This document shows, one piece after another, positions 9,041-17,949 of a stretch of DNA of 64,000 nt (positions are counted from its first letter, which is position 1; every line of letters starts with the position of its first letter). Position numbers and translations under genes: made by a program. The notes under the pieces were generated by a model. It was not told the origin of the DNA, ran no database searches, and saw only the letters and a list, made by a program, of their open reading frames with translations. Source of the stretch: Planctomycetota bacterium (GTDB taxonomy: Bacteria; Planctomycetota; UBA1135; GCA-002686595); assembly GCA_026692665.1 (NCBI GenBank), contig JAPLOF010000033.1, forward strand, positions 1 to 64,000, given 5' to 3'.

Positions 9041-10267
9041 GTCGAAGCGCGGACGGTCGTCCGGACGCGGACGCTCGTCCGGGCGCGGACGGCGATCGTC
9101 CGCCCGCGGTCGATCGTCTTGACGCGGTCGATCGTCCTGACGCGGACGATCGTCCTGACGAGGTCGCTCTTCCTGGCGCGGTCGCTCTTCCTGACGCGGT
9201 CGATCTTCCTGGCGCGGACGTTCCTCGAAGCGCGGACGGTCCTCGCGCGCGCGCTCGGGCCCGCGCGGACGGTCGTCGTACGGACGCTCGGGAGCGCGCG
9301 GGCGCTCCTCGGCGCGCGGGGCTCCGCGGTCCGCGGGGAAGGCCCGCTCGGGCGCGCGCCGTTCCGACGGACGCTCCTCGCGACCGCGATCGGGAGCGCG
9401 GTCGAAACCGCGTCCCGCGTCGCCGCGGCCACCTGGAGCTCCACCCGACGGAGCGCCACGGGGTGCGCGGTCCTCGCGCCGCGGCTCCGGTCGAGCCGGC
9501 GGAGCGGGGCGGTACTCCTCGCGCATCGGCGGCGCCTCTTCGTAGTCCTGGATCGGGGCCGGAGCGCGCTCGTCGGCGCGACCCGCGGGAGCGGACTCTC
9601 TCGGCGCGCCCTCGCCACGGCCACGACCGCGGCGACCGCGGCGGCGGCGCGGGCCGTCGTCTCCCGGCGCCGGCGGAACTCCGCCCTGCGGATGGGGCTC
9701 GTAGCCCGCGGAGGCCTCGGTGGGCACGCCCGCGTCCACCTCGAGGTGCGATTCCTCGTCCTCGGGATGCGCGTAGACGACTTCCTCGCGCGCATGCCGG
9801 ACGTGCGCCGGCCGACCCGAGGCCACGCCGCGGTGTCCCTGCGGGGCGGCGCCTTCGAGGAACTGGGTCGGGATCGGGTCCGAGAGGAACAGGGAGATCC
9901 GATCGTAGAAGTTGATGCCCGCTTCCCAGGCATCCAGCGCGTTCACCACGATCACTTCGTGTTCACGGGCCGTGCGCTGCGCCGTCTCGAGCGCGTCGTC
10001 GGGCGTCAGCGCGAGGTGCAGGAAGCGGCGGCGACCCGGACGCAGGCCGTAGCGGCGCGCGCGGTCGGCGTCGGCGCGCGAGACGCCGACGTACAGGCGC
10101 TCGGGCGGACGCGCGGGTTCGCCGGGCTGGACCTCGATGGAGTGTCCGTACAGCGCGCGGATCCGATCGTCGGCGATCTCGTAGCGCTGGCGGTCGCCGG
10201 ACTCGAGGTGCCGGAGCATGTAGGCCAACGAGCGGGTAATGCGTTCGATCAGTGCGGGATGCGTCAT
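9038..10267 (-). CDS. kptA: KptA/Tpt1-like RNA 2'-phosphotransferase with Arg/Asp/Pro repeat tail
   Basis: Residues about 1-135 match the Tpt1/KptA family, which removes an internal RNA 2'-phosphate using NAD+, giving ADP-ribose 1'',2''-cyclic phosphate. Visible family motifs are LAYMLRH (conserved Arg-His), DDRIRALYGHS (Arg and His of the active site), LYVGVSR (equivalent to LYHGTS), GLRPGRRRFLHLAL and the closing FYDRISLFLSDPIPTQFLE. The segment between LRH and YEI is much shorter than in typical KptA, so the N-terminal lobe is reduced. From about residue 170 the protein is disordered: acidic and Pro-rich, then RRRRGRRGRGRG, then hexapeptide repeats of the RPRQDD type up to an in-frame TAG. 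The basic tail may bind RNA (inference). The Kdo-kinase-like gene follows in the same direction. Confidence 0.75.
   Translation of the reverse strand: MTHPALIERITRSLAYMLRHLESGDRQRYEIADDRIRALYGHSIEVQPGEPARPPERLYVGVSRADADRARRYGLRPGRRRFLHLALTPDDALETAQRTAREHEVIVVNALDAWEAGINFYDRISLFLSDPIPTQFLEGAAPQGHRGVASGRPAHVRHAREEVVYAHPEDEESHLEVDAGVPTEASAGYEPHPQGGVPPAPGDDGPRRRRGRRGRGRGEGAPRESAPAGRADERAPAPIQDYEEAPPMREEYRPAPPARPEPRREDRAPRGAPSGGAPGGRGDAGRGFDRAPDRGREERPSERRAPERAFPADRGAPRAEERPRAPERPYDDRPRGPERAREDRPRFEERPRQEDRPRQEERPRQEERPRQDDRPRQDDRPRQDDRPRADDRRPRPDERPRPDDRPRFD
9041..9238 (-). repeat. 18-bp coding repeat encoding RPRQ(D/E)(D/E) hexapeptides
   Basis: About ten diverged copies of an 18-bp unit encode RPRFEE, RPRQED, RPRQEE, RPRQEE, RPRQDD three times, RPRADD and related forms. 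The phase is kept in multiples of three, so this is a protein repeat expanded by slippage rather than a CRISPR-like or intergenic array. One more unit continues past the TAG at 9038. Confidence 0.85.
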
Positions 10268-10403
10268 GAGTTGCAGCGAGGCCCGCGCGATCTTCCACCG
10301 CAGCAGGGCCCGATTCGCAGGGCCCGCATTCTAGGGATGCCCACCCGCGGATCCAACGCGCGAGCCGGATCACCCCGTCCCCCACCCCCCAAATCGGTCC
10401 GGG

Positions 10404-10619
10404 TCAGGCCGCGTTCGGGGTCAGGCGGCTCGCGGTCGGCTGGGGCGGGTCGGGCAGGCGCCGCAGGTCGTAGCCGGCATGGCCCAGTTCCTCGAGGAAC
10501 TCGTGGGTCCCGGTCAGGACGAGCCACAGGAGCTCGCCGCTGTCCTCGTCGCGCCACAGGATGCGGGCCCGCCGCGTCCCGCGATCCGTATCCAAGCCCG
10601 ATTCGTGCTGGTCCTTCAT
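10404..10619 (-). CDS. small conserved-looking protein of unknown function, 71 aa
   Basis: The ATG at 10619 has an AGGAG ribosome binding site five bases upstream, and the protein begins MKDQHESGLDTDRG. The middle (RILWRDEDSGELLWLVLTG, then HEFLEELGHAGYDL) alternates charged and hydrophobic residues like a small alpha/beta domain, and the C-terminus is Pro-rich and probably flexible. There is no signal peptide or membrane segment. I do not recognise a family. It stands alone between the rhodanese and KptA-like genes, all on the minus strand. The strong start signal and the protein-like composition make it a likely real gene. Confidence 0.65.
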   Translation of the reverse strand: MKDQHESGLDTDRGTRRARILWRDEDSGELLWLVLTGTHEFLEELGHAGYDLRRLPDPPQPTASRLTPNAA

Positions 10620-10663
10620 CTCTCTCCTGCCCCCTCGCCTCGCCTGGATCCCCCAGATCCCTC

Positions 10664-10679
10664 GTGCGTCCGGACGCAC
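10664..10679. promoter_or_regulatory. 16-bp perfect palindrome upstream of the 71-aa gene
   Basis: GTGCGTCCGGACGCAC is a perfect dyad located 45-60 bp before the start of the leftward 71-codon gene and 140 bp after the rhodanese stop. The position suits an operator for a dimeric regulator; without a T tract it is a poor terminator. The assignment is inference from position and symmetry only. Confidence 0.35.
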
Positions 10680-10821
10680 CGATCCCGCGGAGATTCCCGG
10701 CGATCCGCTCTTCGACAGCCCCCCTACGTGGGACTGGAGCCAGCGTTCGGGGCAGGACAGGACCTTTGCGCAGCGCGCTGACGCGGGCGTCGATCCGCGG
10801 TCCGCGCCGGCCCCGGGGCCT

Positions 10822-11145
10822 TCACCCGTAGCGCGGAAAGGTCGGATCCGCCTCGAGGGCCCAGCGTTCGAGGCCCCCCGCCAGGTCGAAGACGTGCGCG
10901 AAGCCGCGGGCCGAGAGCAGCGCCGCGGCGTGCAGGCTGCGAACCCCGTGGTGGCAGATGCACACGACCGGTCGGGCCGGGTCGAGTTCCGCGCACCGGC
11001 CCGCGAGCTCGCCGCGTGGGATCAGGACCGACCCGGGGAGGTGCCCGATGGCCCACTCGCGCGGCTCGCGCACGTCGACGAGCTGGAGGTCGTCGCCGCG
11101 CGCGATCCGCGTGCGGAGCTCGAGCGGGGTGAGGCGCGCACTCAC
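10822..11145 (-). CDS. rhodanese-like domain protein
   Basis: A 107-residue single rhodanese domain, similar in size to GlpE/PspE sulfurtransferases. The fold markers are LQLVDVREPREWAIGHLPGS and the active-site loop CHHGVRS, with the persulfide-carrying Cys followed by the expected CxxGxRS pattern, then GGLERWALEADP at the end. It transfers sulfane sulfur from thiosulfate or a protein persulfide to an unknown acceptor in the cytoplasm. The GTG start overlaps the TGA of the upstream phosphodiesterase gene (GTGA), so the two are translationally coupled; the reason for pairing these functions is not evident. Confidence 0.9.
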   Translation of the reverse strand: MSARLTPLELRTRIARGDDLQLVDVREPREWAIGHLPGSVLIPRGELAGRCAELDPARPVVCICHHGVRSLHAAALLSARGFAHVFDLAGGLERWALEADPTFPRYG

Positions 11146-13571
11146 TCGCGGAAGGTGAGCGGCGGGTGGTCGTAGACCGGAGGCACCGCGACCCCGAGCA
11201 CGGCCAACGCCGTCGGCGCGATGTGCAGCAGGTCGATCCCGCCTTCCGGGACGACGACCTTGCGATTCGAGAAGAACACGCCGCGGACGAGGTCGGCCGC
11301 GACCGACACGTGGTCGCCCGACCAGTTCAGGCGGTTGTCCTCGAAGACGCCGCCGGCCACGAAGGTGCCCGGCTTGGCGCCGTCGACGAGCTGGATGTCC
11401 CCGAGCGTCGTGGCCCACGAGACGCGCCAGCCCGCGTCGAAGCCCACCATCAGGTCGGGCTCCTCGCCCAGGTGCGGACCGGAGTGGATCTCGGAGATCA
11501 CGTAGACGTCGCGCACGGCCCGGCGCCCGGAGTCCTCCATCGCGAGGAGCTTCTGCTTGATCTCCGCGAGGAGGGCCGGGGCATCCTTCGGCGCCACGGT
11601 GCCGTCGCGTTCGCGTCCCTGCAGGTTCAGGTAGATCCCGCCCAACCCCACGGCGTAGGCCTTCGTGCGCGACCAGTCGACGAACGACAGCGCGCGCTGG
11701 TCGGCCTTGGTCGCGTCGGGCAGGACGGCCAGGTAGCCCTCCTGCGCCAGCCAGTTGTTCACGTGGACCTGGCGCTTGAAGGACTGGAACCCGTGGTCCG
11801 CGCACACGAGCAACGTGTCGCCCGGCTTCACGTGGTCCTTCAGCACCTCTCCGACGACGCGGTCCATCGACTGGTACGAGGCGCGGATGGCGTCGGAGAG
11901 CGCGATGTCCTCGCCGAAGAACTTCGTGCGGCGCGCGGCCTTCGCGGCGTCGTACGCCGGGTGCGTCGGGTCGGCGAACTGGTACATCATGTGCTGGACG
12001 CGGTCGGGCGTGCTCTCGACGAACATCAGTCCGCGCCAGTCGGTCTGCTTCAACGCCGCGCGCAGCAGGGTCTCGCGCGAGCGCTGCGTCGCCTCGATGT
12101 CCTCGAGGAACGTGACCGGGTCGATCTCGCGATCCTTGAACGGCATCGTGAGGCACGCCCAGCCCACCGTCTCGTAGGGCGCACCCGCGGCGCGCGCGAG
12201 CTCGGCCGCGAACTCGGGCGGCTGGCTGACCGGTTGCCACCAGGCGGGGTGCGCCGGATCGAACTGGAGGAAGTCGAGGAACAGCTCGAAGGGCTCGGAG
12301 CGCTTCACGAGCTTGGCGCGCGTGATCGCGCGGACCTTGACGAGCGGCGAGAGCTCGAACGTCAGGTGGTACCACTTCGACCACTCGCCTTCCTGGAGGA
12401 CCTGCTCCTGCGCGCCGATCTCGACGCGCGCGCCGCCAGCCGGCTCCAACGTGACCTTCAGCGGCAGGCTCACGCGCCCCTCGTCCGAGGCGCGGAAACG
12501 GCCCTGCACCTGGAGGCGCGGCAGCACCTCGCTCTGCAGGTCGCGTTTGCGCTTGCGCAGGGCCTCGACGTCGGCCGAGGACTGACCGGGCTTGCCCATG
12601 CGCGCGTCGATCGCGGCCACTTCGCGCTGCGCCGCATCGATCGCGACGAAGTCGTACGGGCCGTACACCCAGCTCTCGATGACGCTGTCGCGCTCGTCCA
12701 CGCGGAAGATGCGCCCGGCGGTGCTCGTCGGCTGCCCGATCGGCGCGCGCTCGAGCACCTTCGGATCCGTCGTGTACACGAACCAGTCGCCGTTGTTCGA
12801 GCGCACGTCGGGGACGCCGAGGCCGGACAAGACCCGCGCTCCGGGCACTTCGGGCCGGTCCCAGGACATCGCGCTGTCGATCACGACGCACGGAACTCCG
12901 GCCTTCGCGGCCTCCTCCCAGAACGGGGCGGACTTCGTCGGGTTGCCCACGACGTCGGCGATCGAGTGCGGCACGTAGCTGCCCGAGATGCGCGCTCCGG
13001 CTCCGCCGACGGCGCCCAGGATCAGGGCGATCGGCACCGCGACGCGCGCGCGGATCTTGAGCAGTCCGGCGAAGATGCCCAGGAAGAGGAGCGCTGCGCC
13101 GACCCCGACCGCGCCCGCCAGCACCCACGTGTTCTGGCGGATCAGCAGGCCCTCGAGGAACGGCAGCGCGAACGAAGTCGAGGCGCGCTTCTCGTGCGTG
13201 ACGTGACCCAGGGCCGGCATCGGCGTGCCGTCGGGCCCCAGCTCGCGCTTCACGAAGCCCGGGATGCCGGTCTTCGCCGGATTCTGGCCCGAGTTCAGCG
13301 CCGCCCAGGAGACCGGCGACTCGGCCGGCATCGTGGTGCCGAGCGGCGCGAAGGTGCCCGTCTCGCGCAGCCGCGCCAGGTTGGGCAGGCTCCCCTCGTC
13401 CATGAGCTTCGCCGCCGTGCGCGCATCGGCCCCGTCGAAGCCCAGCACGAACAGGCGGCCCTTCGGCGCCGGTCCGCCGGACTGGGCCCGGGCCGGCACC
13501 GCGAACAGGAAGCCGACGGCCAGGGCCAGGGCGGCGAGGGGCCGGACGGCCAGGAGAGTGCGCTGGAACAT
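11142..13571 (-). CDS. type I phosphodiesterase / alkaline phosphatase superfamily membrane protein
   Basis: An 809-residue exported protein. It has an N-terminal signal sequence (about 1-30, ending ARAQ), then the alkaline-phosphatase-superfamily start VLGFDGADA with a metal-binding Asp, and the nucleophile region ESPVSWAALNSGQNPAKTGI, where a Ser in SPVSW is the likely nucleophile. Two or three hydrophobic segments around residues 145-200 interrupt the domain and probably anchor it in the membrane. The metal ligands of the second half are visible as CADHGFQSF and near GDHVSVAADL. Family members cleave phosphoester or phosphonate bonds in nucleotides or lipids; the substrate here is unknown. 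It is followed by a coupled rhodanese gene and diverges from the carboxypeptidase-regulatory-like gene. Confidence 0.8.
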   Translation of the reverse strand: MFQRTLLAVRPLAALALAVGFLFAVPARAQSGGPAPKGRLFVLGFDGADARTAAKLMDEGSLPNLARLRETGTFAPLGTTMPAESPVSWAALNSGQNPAKTGIPGFVKRELGPDGTPMPALGHVTHEKRASTSFALPFLEGLLIRQNTWVLAGAVGVGAALLFLGIFAGLLKIRARVAVPIALILGAVGGAGARISGSYVPHSIADVVGNPTKSAPFWEEAAKAGVPCVVIDSAMSWDRPEVPGARVLSGLGVPDVRSNNGDWFVYTTDPKVLERAPIGQPTSTAGRIFRVDERDSVIESWVYGPYDFVAIDAAQREVAAIDARMGKPGQSSADVEALRKRKRDLQSEVLPRLQVQGRFRASDEGRVSLPLKVTLEPAGGARVEIGAQEQVLQEGEWSKWYHLTFELSPLVKVRAITRAKLVKRSEPFELFLDFLQFDPAHPAWWQPVSQPPEFAAELARAAGAPYETVGWACLTMPFKDREIDPVTFLEDIEATQRSRETLLRAALKQTDWRGLMFVESTPDRVQHMMYQFADPTHPAYDAAKAARRTKFFGEDIALSDAIRASYQSMDRVVGEVLKDHVKPGDTLLVCADHGFQSFKRQVHVNNWLAQEGYLAVLPDATKADQRALSFVDWSRTKAYAVGLGGIYLNLQGRERDGTVAPKDAPALLAEIKQKLLAMEDSGRRAVRDVYVISEIHSGPHLGEEPDLMVGFDAGWRVSWATTLGDIQLVDGAKPGTFVAGGVFEDNRLNWSGDHVSVAADLVRGVFFSNRKVVVPEGGIDLLHIAPTALAVLGVAVPPVYDHPPLTFRE

Positions 13572-13669
13572 CGGATCTGCGTGCTTTCGGGGCGGGAGTT
13601 CGGGCCCGCCAGGGGGCTACGATCGAGGGGCGCCGGGCAGGATGGGATCGGCCGCGGGACGTACGGCGG

Positions 13670-14746
13670 ATGAGCAGCGAGCACGAGAAGAGAAGCGGCG
13701 GGAGGCCCGGGGTCAAGCATGGCGCGGCAGGCGTCGCCCTGATCGTGCTCGTCGTGCTCGTGATCGGCCTGCTCCTCGCGACCTGGTTGTGGACCCGCGG
13801 GTCGGATTCGAGCGGATCGACGGGGCCGTCCGTCCCGGCCGGGCCGTCGGTCGTGGAGCGGCCCTCCGGAACGGAGTCCGCGCCGGCGCCGACCCCGTCG
13901 CGCGAGCAGGTCGCGCCCGTGCGCGACACGCTCGGCAAGGACGACCCGGACCGATTTCGCGGGCGTGGCCGGATCCGCGGCGACCTCGTGGCGGAGGGCG
14001 TCGAGATGCCGCAGCGCTGGACGCTCGTGCTCGAGCCGCATCCGACGCTGGTCGGCGCCGAGCACGCGGCCCGCCGGCGGATCGAGTACGAGCACGGCGA
14101 GACCCGCTTCGAGGCCTCGGACCTGACGCTCGGGGGCTACCGCGTCCTGGCCGAGGCGCCGGGCCTGAACTCGACGAGCGCGGCAGCCCTGCTCGTGCGC
14201 GGATCGACCGACGTGCACGTCACGCTGCGCCTCGTCCGCGCCGGGCTCGTCGATGGGTTCGTCTTCGACTCCGCGGGTCGGCCCGCCGAGGGCATCGCGG
14301 TCACGATCGAGAGCCGCCGCACGCGCGCGCGTTCGGCCGTCGAGGTCGATGCCACGGGGATGTTCGTCGCGCGCGACGTCGTGGACGGCGAGTACCAGAT
14401 CTTCTTCGGCGCGCCAGAACGTCCGCTCGTCCCCCCGGGTGACTTCACGTTCCGCGCGCCGACGCTGCGCTGGCGGGAGACGCGGTTGCCTCCGACCGGC
14501 ACGGCGCTCGTCCAGGTGCGCGACGCGCGCGGGTCGACCATCCTCGACGCGAACGTCGAGGGCTCGGGCTCGCCGCAAGGCGTCGTGCGCGGCCGCACGG
14601 GCGCCGACGGCGAGCTGCTCGCGCGCTTCCTGTGGCCCGCGCGCTACGAGATCCGCGCCACCGCGCCGGACGGACGCGCCGGCCGGGCGACGGCCAACGT
14701 GACCGCCGACGCGGCGATCGTGAACGTGGTCATCGTCGTGGAGTGA
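13670..14746 (+). CDS. membrane-anchored protein with carboxypeptidase regulatory-like (Ig-type) domains
   Basis: A 358-residue protein with a short basic cytoplasmic start, one transmembrane helix (about residues 23-43) and a Ser/Pro/Thr-rich linker to about 80. The remainder consists of beta-rich modules with the spacing of carboxypeptidase regulatory-like folds: VDGFVFDSAGRPAEGIAVTI followed by GMFVARDVVDGEYQIFF, and later LVQVRDARGSTILDANVEG. Such modules are adhesion or structural elements in planctomycete exoproteins, and no catalytic residues are visible. Its last 17 bases overlap the 3' end of the convergent M3 peptidase gene. A TACGAT box about 46 bp before the ATG could be its -10 element. 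Confidence 0.6.
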   Translation: MSSEHEKRSGGRPGVKHGAAGVALIVLVVLVIGLLLATWLWTRGSDSSGSTGPSVPAGPSVVERPSGTESAPAPTPSREQVAPVRDTLGKDDPDRFRGRGRIRGDLVAEGVEMPQRWTLVLEPHPTLVGAEHAARRRIEYEHGETRFEASDLTLGGYRVLAEAPGLNSTSAAALLVRGSTDVHVTLRLVRAGLVDGFVFDSAGRPAEGIAVTIESRRTRARSAVEVDATGMFVARDVVDGEYQIFFGAPERPLVPPGDFTFRAPTLRWRETRLPPTGTALVQVRDARGSTILDANVEGSGSPQGVVRGRTGADGELLARFLWPARYEIRATAPDGRAGRATANVTADAAIVNVVIVVE

Positions 14747-16634
14747 TCGCGGTCTCGCGGCCGATCCAGCGCTCGAAGTCGGAGCACAGCCCCGCGTATC
14801 CGCCGCGCGACGAATCCGCGATCTCCTCCCGGCCGTGGACCACGCGGATCCGCGCGTTCAACTCGACGAGCCCGGCGTGCCGCGGGATCGAGGGTTCGCG
14901 CGCCAGGTCCGCGCGCATCTCCGACAGCGCCTCGTCGGTACCGCGATTCACGCGCGCCGCGATCGCCGCCGAGGACAGCGGTTCGCCGGTCAGGTTCTCG
15001 ACGAAGTCCAGGAAGGTCAGGCTGTTCCCCGGCCGCCAATAGTGCTCGCGCAGATCGGGACCGATGCGCGGGTTGTCGACGAGGTGGCCGTCGCGGGCGC
15101 GGAAGAAGGCACGCGTCTGCTGCACGGCGATCTCGGCCAGCACGTAGCCGTGGTAGTAGGCGCTGCTCTCGCCCGCGAGCAGGTGCGGCACGGAGAGGCT
15201 CGGCCGGGGCGACCCTTCCTCCAGGAACAGGAGCCGGCGCTCGGCGTCCCGGATCGCGGCCAGGACGCGGTCCGCGGAGAGCTCGGCGTCGGGGATCTCG
15301 TAGATCGCGCGCTCGGCCACGCACACAGCGACCATCGCGCGCAGGTTCCAGGCGGCGAACGGCTGCGAGGCGCGGATGCCGCGCTCGACGAGTTCCGCGG
15401 GAATGGGAGCACCGTCGATGTCGCGCGCGTAGCGCTGCTGCCAGTCGGGATCCGACACGAAGCTGTCGAGGAACATGCTCTGCAGCTCGGAGAACGCGAC
15501 CGAGGTCGGCGCGAACTCCTGCGAGAAACAGGGGGACGGCATGTCGACGTTCGCGAAGTGCGCCGCGTGCCCCCCCTCGTGGAACAGGGTCTCCAGCGCG
15601 CGCCGCCCCGCGCCGACCATGCCCGGGATCGCGTTGGCGGTGAACTGGATGCGCGCGGGACGCCACGCGCCGCGCTCGCGCCACGCCGGCACGGGGCCGT
15701 GCATGAATCCGTTCTCGTACTTGCCCGGACGGTCGACGAGGTCCAGGACCAGCGTCGCTCCGCGGTAGTCGATGCCCAGTGCGGCGAAGGAGCGGCCGTA
15801 GCGCTCGAGCGCCTTCGCGAACGGGAAGTACGGGTCCTGCGCCGTCGTGACGTCCCCGCCCACCGCGTAGCGCAGGTTCCAGGGCCGCTTCGCGTCGAGG
15901 CCCTTGGCGGCGACGAGGCCCTCGAGCGCGCGCAAGGCCGAGTCGCGCGTGCGTCGCTCGAGATCGTCGAGGTGCTCGAACACCTGCGCCTTCGTGAGGC
16001 CCTCGACGCGCCGCACCTTCCAGTCGTAGTAGTCCTCCGCGCCGAGCATCCGCCCCAGCTCGTTGCGCTTCCGGACCACCTCCAGGAACCCGTGCGCGAC
16101 TACGTGCGTCTCGATCCCGCGCAGTGCGTCCCAGGCCGATCGGCGCACGGATTCGTCGCGATCGCTGGCGAGCAGGACGCCGAGCTTCACCGAGGACGCC
16201 GGTCGCGACACGCCGCTCTCGTCGCGCACGCGGAGCTCGAGCCGCGCGCGCTCTCCCGCCAGCGCGGCTTCCAGCGCCACGATCTCCGCCTGCAGCGCGC
16301 GCGCCGGCGCGGAGTCGATCACGTGCGCCTCGAAGGTGGCGAGCCATCCGGCCAGCGCCTGGACATCGTCCTCGTGCGGACGCGGCGACTCGGGCGGCTC
16401 GTCGAGCGCGGCCTCCGCCCGGGCGATGGCGCTCCGCACGCTGGAGAGACGCAGCGGATCCGAGAGAAAGGCCTGGAGCTCGACCTCGCGGCGCGCGAGC
16501 TCGGACCGGGCCGCGTCAGGATCGTCGGCCGTGCCCATGTACGCGGTCCAGAAGGCGTCCTCCTTCGCCCTGTGGATGCGTTCGTAGGCGTGGTTCAGGT
16601 CGTGGACGAACTCGGCGGTGCTCGTGTCGGTCAT
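14730..16634 (-). CDS. M3 family metallopeptidase (oligoendopeptidase-like)
   Basis: A 634-residue protein without a signal peptide, so probably cytoplasmic, that hydrolyses oligopeptides. The zinc site is LFHEGGHAAHF, an HExxH motif in the M3-specific form H-E-G/F-G-H, about residue 345, with the downstream glutamate expected in FSQEFAPTSVAFSE. The helical N-terminal half and the length fit the M3 (thimet/oligopeptidase F) fold. The ATG beginning MTDTSTAEFVHD is preferred over one 12 codons upstream because the longer start shows no ribosome binding site. The 3' end overlaps the convergent gene by 17 bp. The Cys/Met PLP gene precedes it on the same strand with a 46-bp gap. Confidence 0.85.
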   Translation of the reverse strand: MTDTSTAEFVHDLNHAYERIHRAKEDAFWTAYMGTADDPDAARSELARREVELQAFLSDPLRLSSVRSAIARAEAALDEPPESPRPHEDDVQALAGWLATFEAHVIDSAPARALQAEIVALEAALAGERARLELRVRDESGVSRPASSVKLGVLLASDRDESVRRSAWDALRGIETHVVAHGFLEVVRKRNELGRMLGAEDYYDWKVRRVEGLTKAQVFEHLDDLERRTRDSALRALEGLVAAKGLDAKRPWNLRYAVGGDVTTAQDPYFPFAKALERYGRSFAALGIDYRGATLVLDLVDRPGKYENGFMHGPVPAWRERGAWRPARIQFTANAIPGMVGAGRRALETLFHEGGHAAHFANVDMPSPCFSQEFAPTSVAFSELQSMFLDSFVSDPDWQQRYARDIDGAPIPAELVERGIRASQPFAAWNLRAMVAVCVAERAIYEIPDAELSADRVLAAIRDAERRLLFLEEGSPRPSLSVPHLLAGESSAYYHGYVLAEIAVQQTRAFFRARDGHLVDNPRIGPDLREHYWRPGNSLTFLDFVENLTGEPLSSAAIAARVNRGTDEALSEMRADLAREPSIPRHAGLVELNARIRVVHGREEIADSSRGGYAGLCSDFERWIGRETAITPRR

Positions 16635-16680
16635 CGTCGTCGGTTCGAAGGCTGCGCCGGATGGATGCACGGTCGGCCGG

Positions 16681-17871
16681 TCAGGCTCCGTCGAGCGCCG
16701 CGACGAAGTCCGCCTCCAGGTCGCGCACGTCCTCCACCCCCACGGAGATCCGCACCAGACCGGGCGGGATCCCGGCCGCCAGGCGCTCGGCCGCGGTCAT
16801 CCGCGTGTGGCTCGTGTTGTAGGGCAGGCTCACGAGGGTCTCGACGCCGCCCAGGCTGGAGGCTTCGAGCGCGAGCTTCAGGCGACGGACCATGCGCAGC
16901 GCGGCCTCGTCGCCGCCGCGCACCACGATCGAGAGCATCCCCCCGAACCCGGAGAGCGTGCGCCGGGCCCGCTCGTGCGCGCGGTGGCTCGCGAGGCCCG
17001 GGTACAGGACCGCCTCGACCCGCGGATGGCGCTCGAGGCGCCGGGCCAGATGGAGCGCGTTCCGCTGGTGGCACTCCATCCGCAGGGGGAGCGTCTTCAG
17101 GCCGCGATCGAGGAGGAACGCGGCGTGCGGATCCATGCAGCCGCCCGCGAGCTGCATCCAGCGGTACACGCGCGCCATGACCGCGGCGCCGCCGCTGACG
17201 CAGCCGCCGATCAGGTCCGAGTGCCCGCCCATGTACTTCGTCGCGGAGTGGATCGAGAGGTCCGCGCCCAGGGAGAGAGGCCGCTGCAGGAGCGGCGTCG
17301 CGAACGTCGCGTCGACGAGGACCTGCGCGCCGGCCGCGCGCGCGTCGGCGGCGATGCGCGGCAGGGCGGGCACGTCGAGCGAGGGATTCGTGATCGTCTC
17401 GAGGTAGACGACGTCGGCTCCGCGCGACAGGGCCGCTCGCCGGGAGTCGTCGTCGTTCAGGTCCACGAACTCCGCGACGATGCCGAGCGGCGCGAGGAGG
17501 TTCGACAGGAGGTCCCACGTGGACCCGTAGATCTCGCGGTGCGCGACGACGCGCGATCCGCTCCGCAGGCTCGCCATCAGGCCCGCGTGGATCGCGGCCA
17601 TGCCCGAGGCGAAGAGCAGCGAACGGTCCGCGCCCTCGAGGGCCGCGATGCGCTCCTGCACGACGTCGAGCGTCGGGTTCCGGATGCGCGTGTAGATCAG
17701 CGCCTCCGACGAACGGCCGCTCGTCATCGCCGCATAGGCCTCGTCGTCGAGCAGGAAGGTCGTGCTGTGGACGACCGGCGCGACCACGGCACGCTGATCC
17801 GCGCTGGCGCGGTGTCCGGCGTGGATGCACAGGGTCGCGGGATGCATGGAGGCCGGTTCCGGGGACTTCAC
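16681..17871 (-). CDS. Cys/Met metabolism PLP-dependent enzyme (cystathionine gamma-synthase / beta-lyase type)
   Basis: A 396-residue fold-type I PLP enzyme of the trans-sulfuration family. Visible features are the N-terminal TLCIHAGHRA, LIYTRIRNPTLDVVQERIAALEG reduced here to its core YTRIRNPT (phosphate-binding Tyr and Arg), the cofactor region FASGMAAIHAGLM, VDATFATPLLQRP with the PLP-binding Asp, and SIHSATKYMGGHSD, where Lys forms the Schiff base. The C-terminal SLGGVETL and substrate-binding RISVGVEDVRDLEAD are typical. Sequence alone does not separate gamma-synthase, gamma-lyase and beta-lyase. The GTG start is chosen because a TACGAT box lies six bases before it; an ATG eight codons downstream (MHPATLC) is the alternative. 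Confidence 0.88.
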   Translation of the reverse strand: MKSPEPASMHPATLCIHAGHRASADQRAVVAPVVHSTTFLLDDEAYAAMTSGRSSEALIYTRIRNPTLDVVQERIAALEGADRSLLFASGMAAIHAGLMASLRSGSRVVAHREIYGSTWDLLSNLLAPLGIVAEFVDLNDDDSRRAALSRGADVVYLETITNPSLDVPALPRIAADARAAGAQVLVDATFATPLLQRPLSLGADLSIHSATKYMGGHSDLIGGCVSGGAAVMARVYRWMQLAGGCMDPHAAFLLDRGLKTLPLRMECHQRNALHLARRLERHPRVEAVLYPGLASHRAHERARRTLSGFGGMLSIVVRGGDEAALRMVRRLKLALEASSLGGVETLVSLPYNTSHTRMTAAERLAAGIPPGLVRISVGVEDVRDLEADFVAALDGA

Positions 17872-17877
17872 GGACGG

Positions 17878-17883
17878 ATCGTA
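17878..17883 (-). promoter_or_regulatory. -10-like box TACGAT for the Cys/Met PLP enzyme gene
   Basis: On the minus strand GGCTACGAT ends six bases before the GTG start, with no Shine-Dalgarno between. This is the spacing expected for a leaderless transcript beginning at the start codon. Confidence 0.45.
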
Positions 17884-17949
17884 GCCCTGCGATCGCGGCC
17901 GCGGAACGATGTGGACGCCAGGGCATTCCGGACGAGGCCCGTTCCCGCC

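Noticed and set aside
9041-9238. CRISPR-like regular repeats
   Set aside because: The 18-bp units have no spacers, stay in frame and encode the RPRQDD tail of the KptA-like protein.
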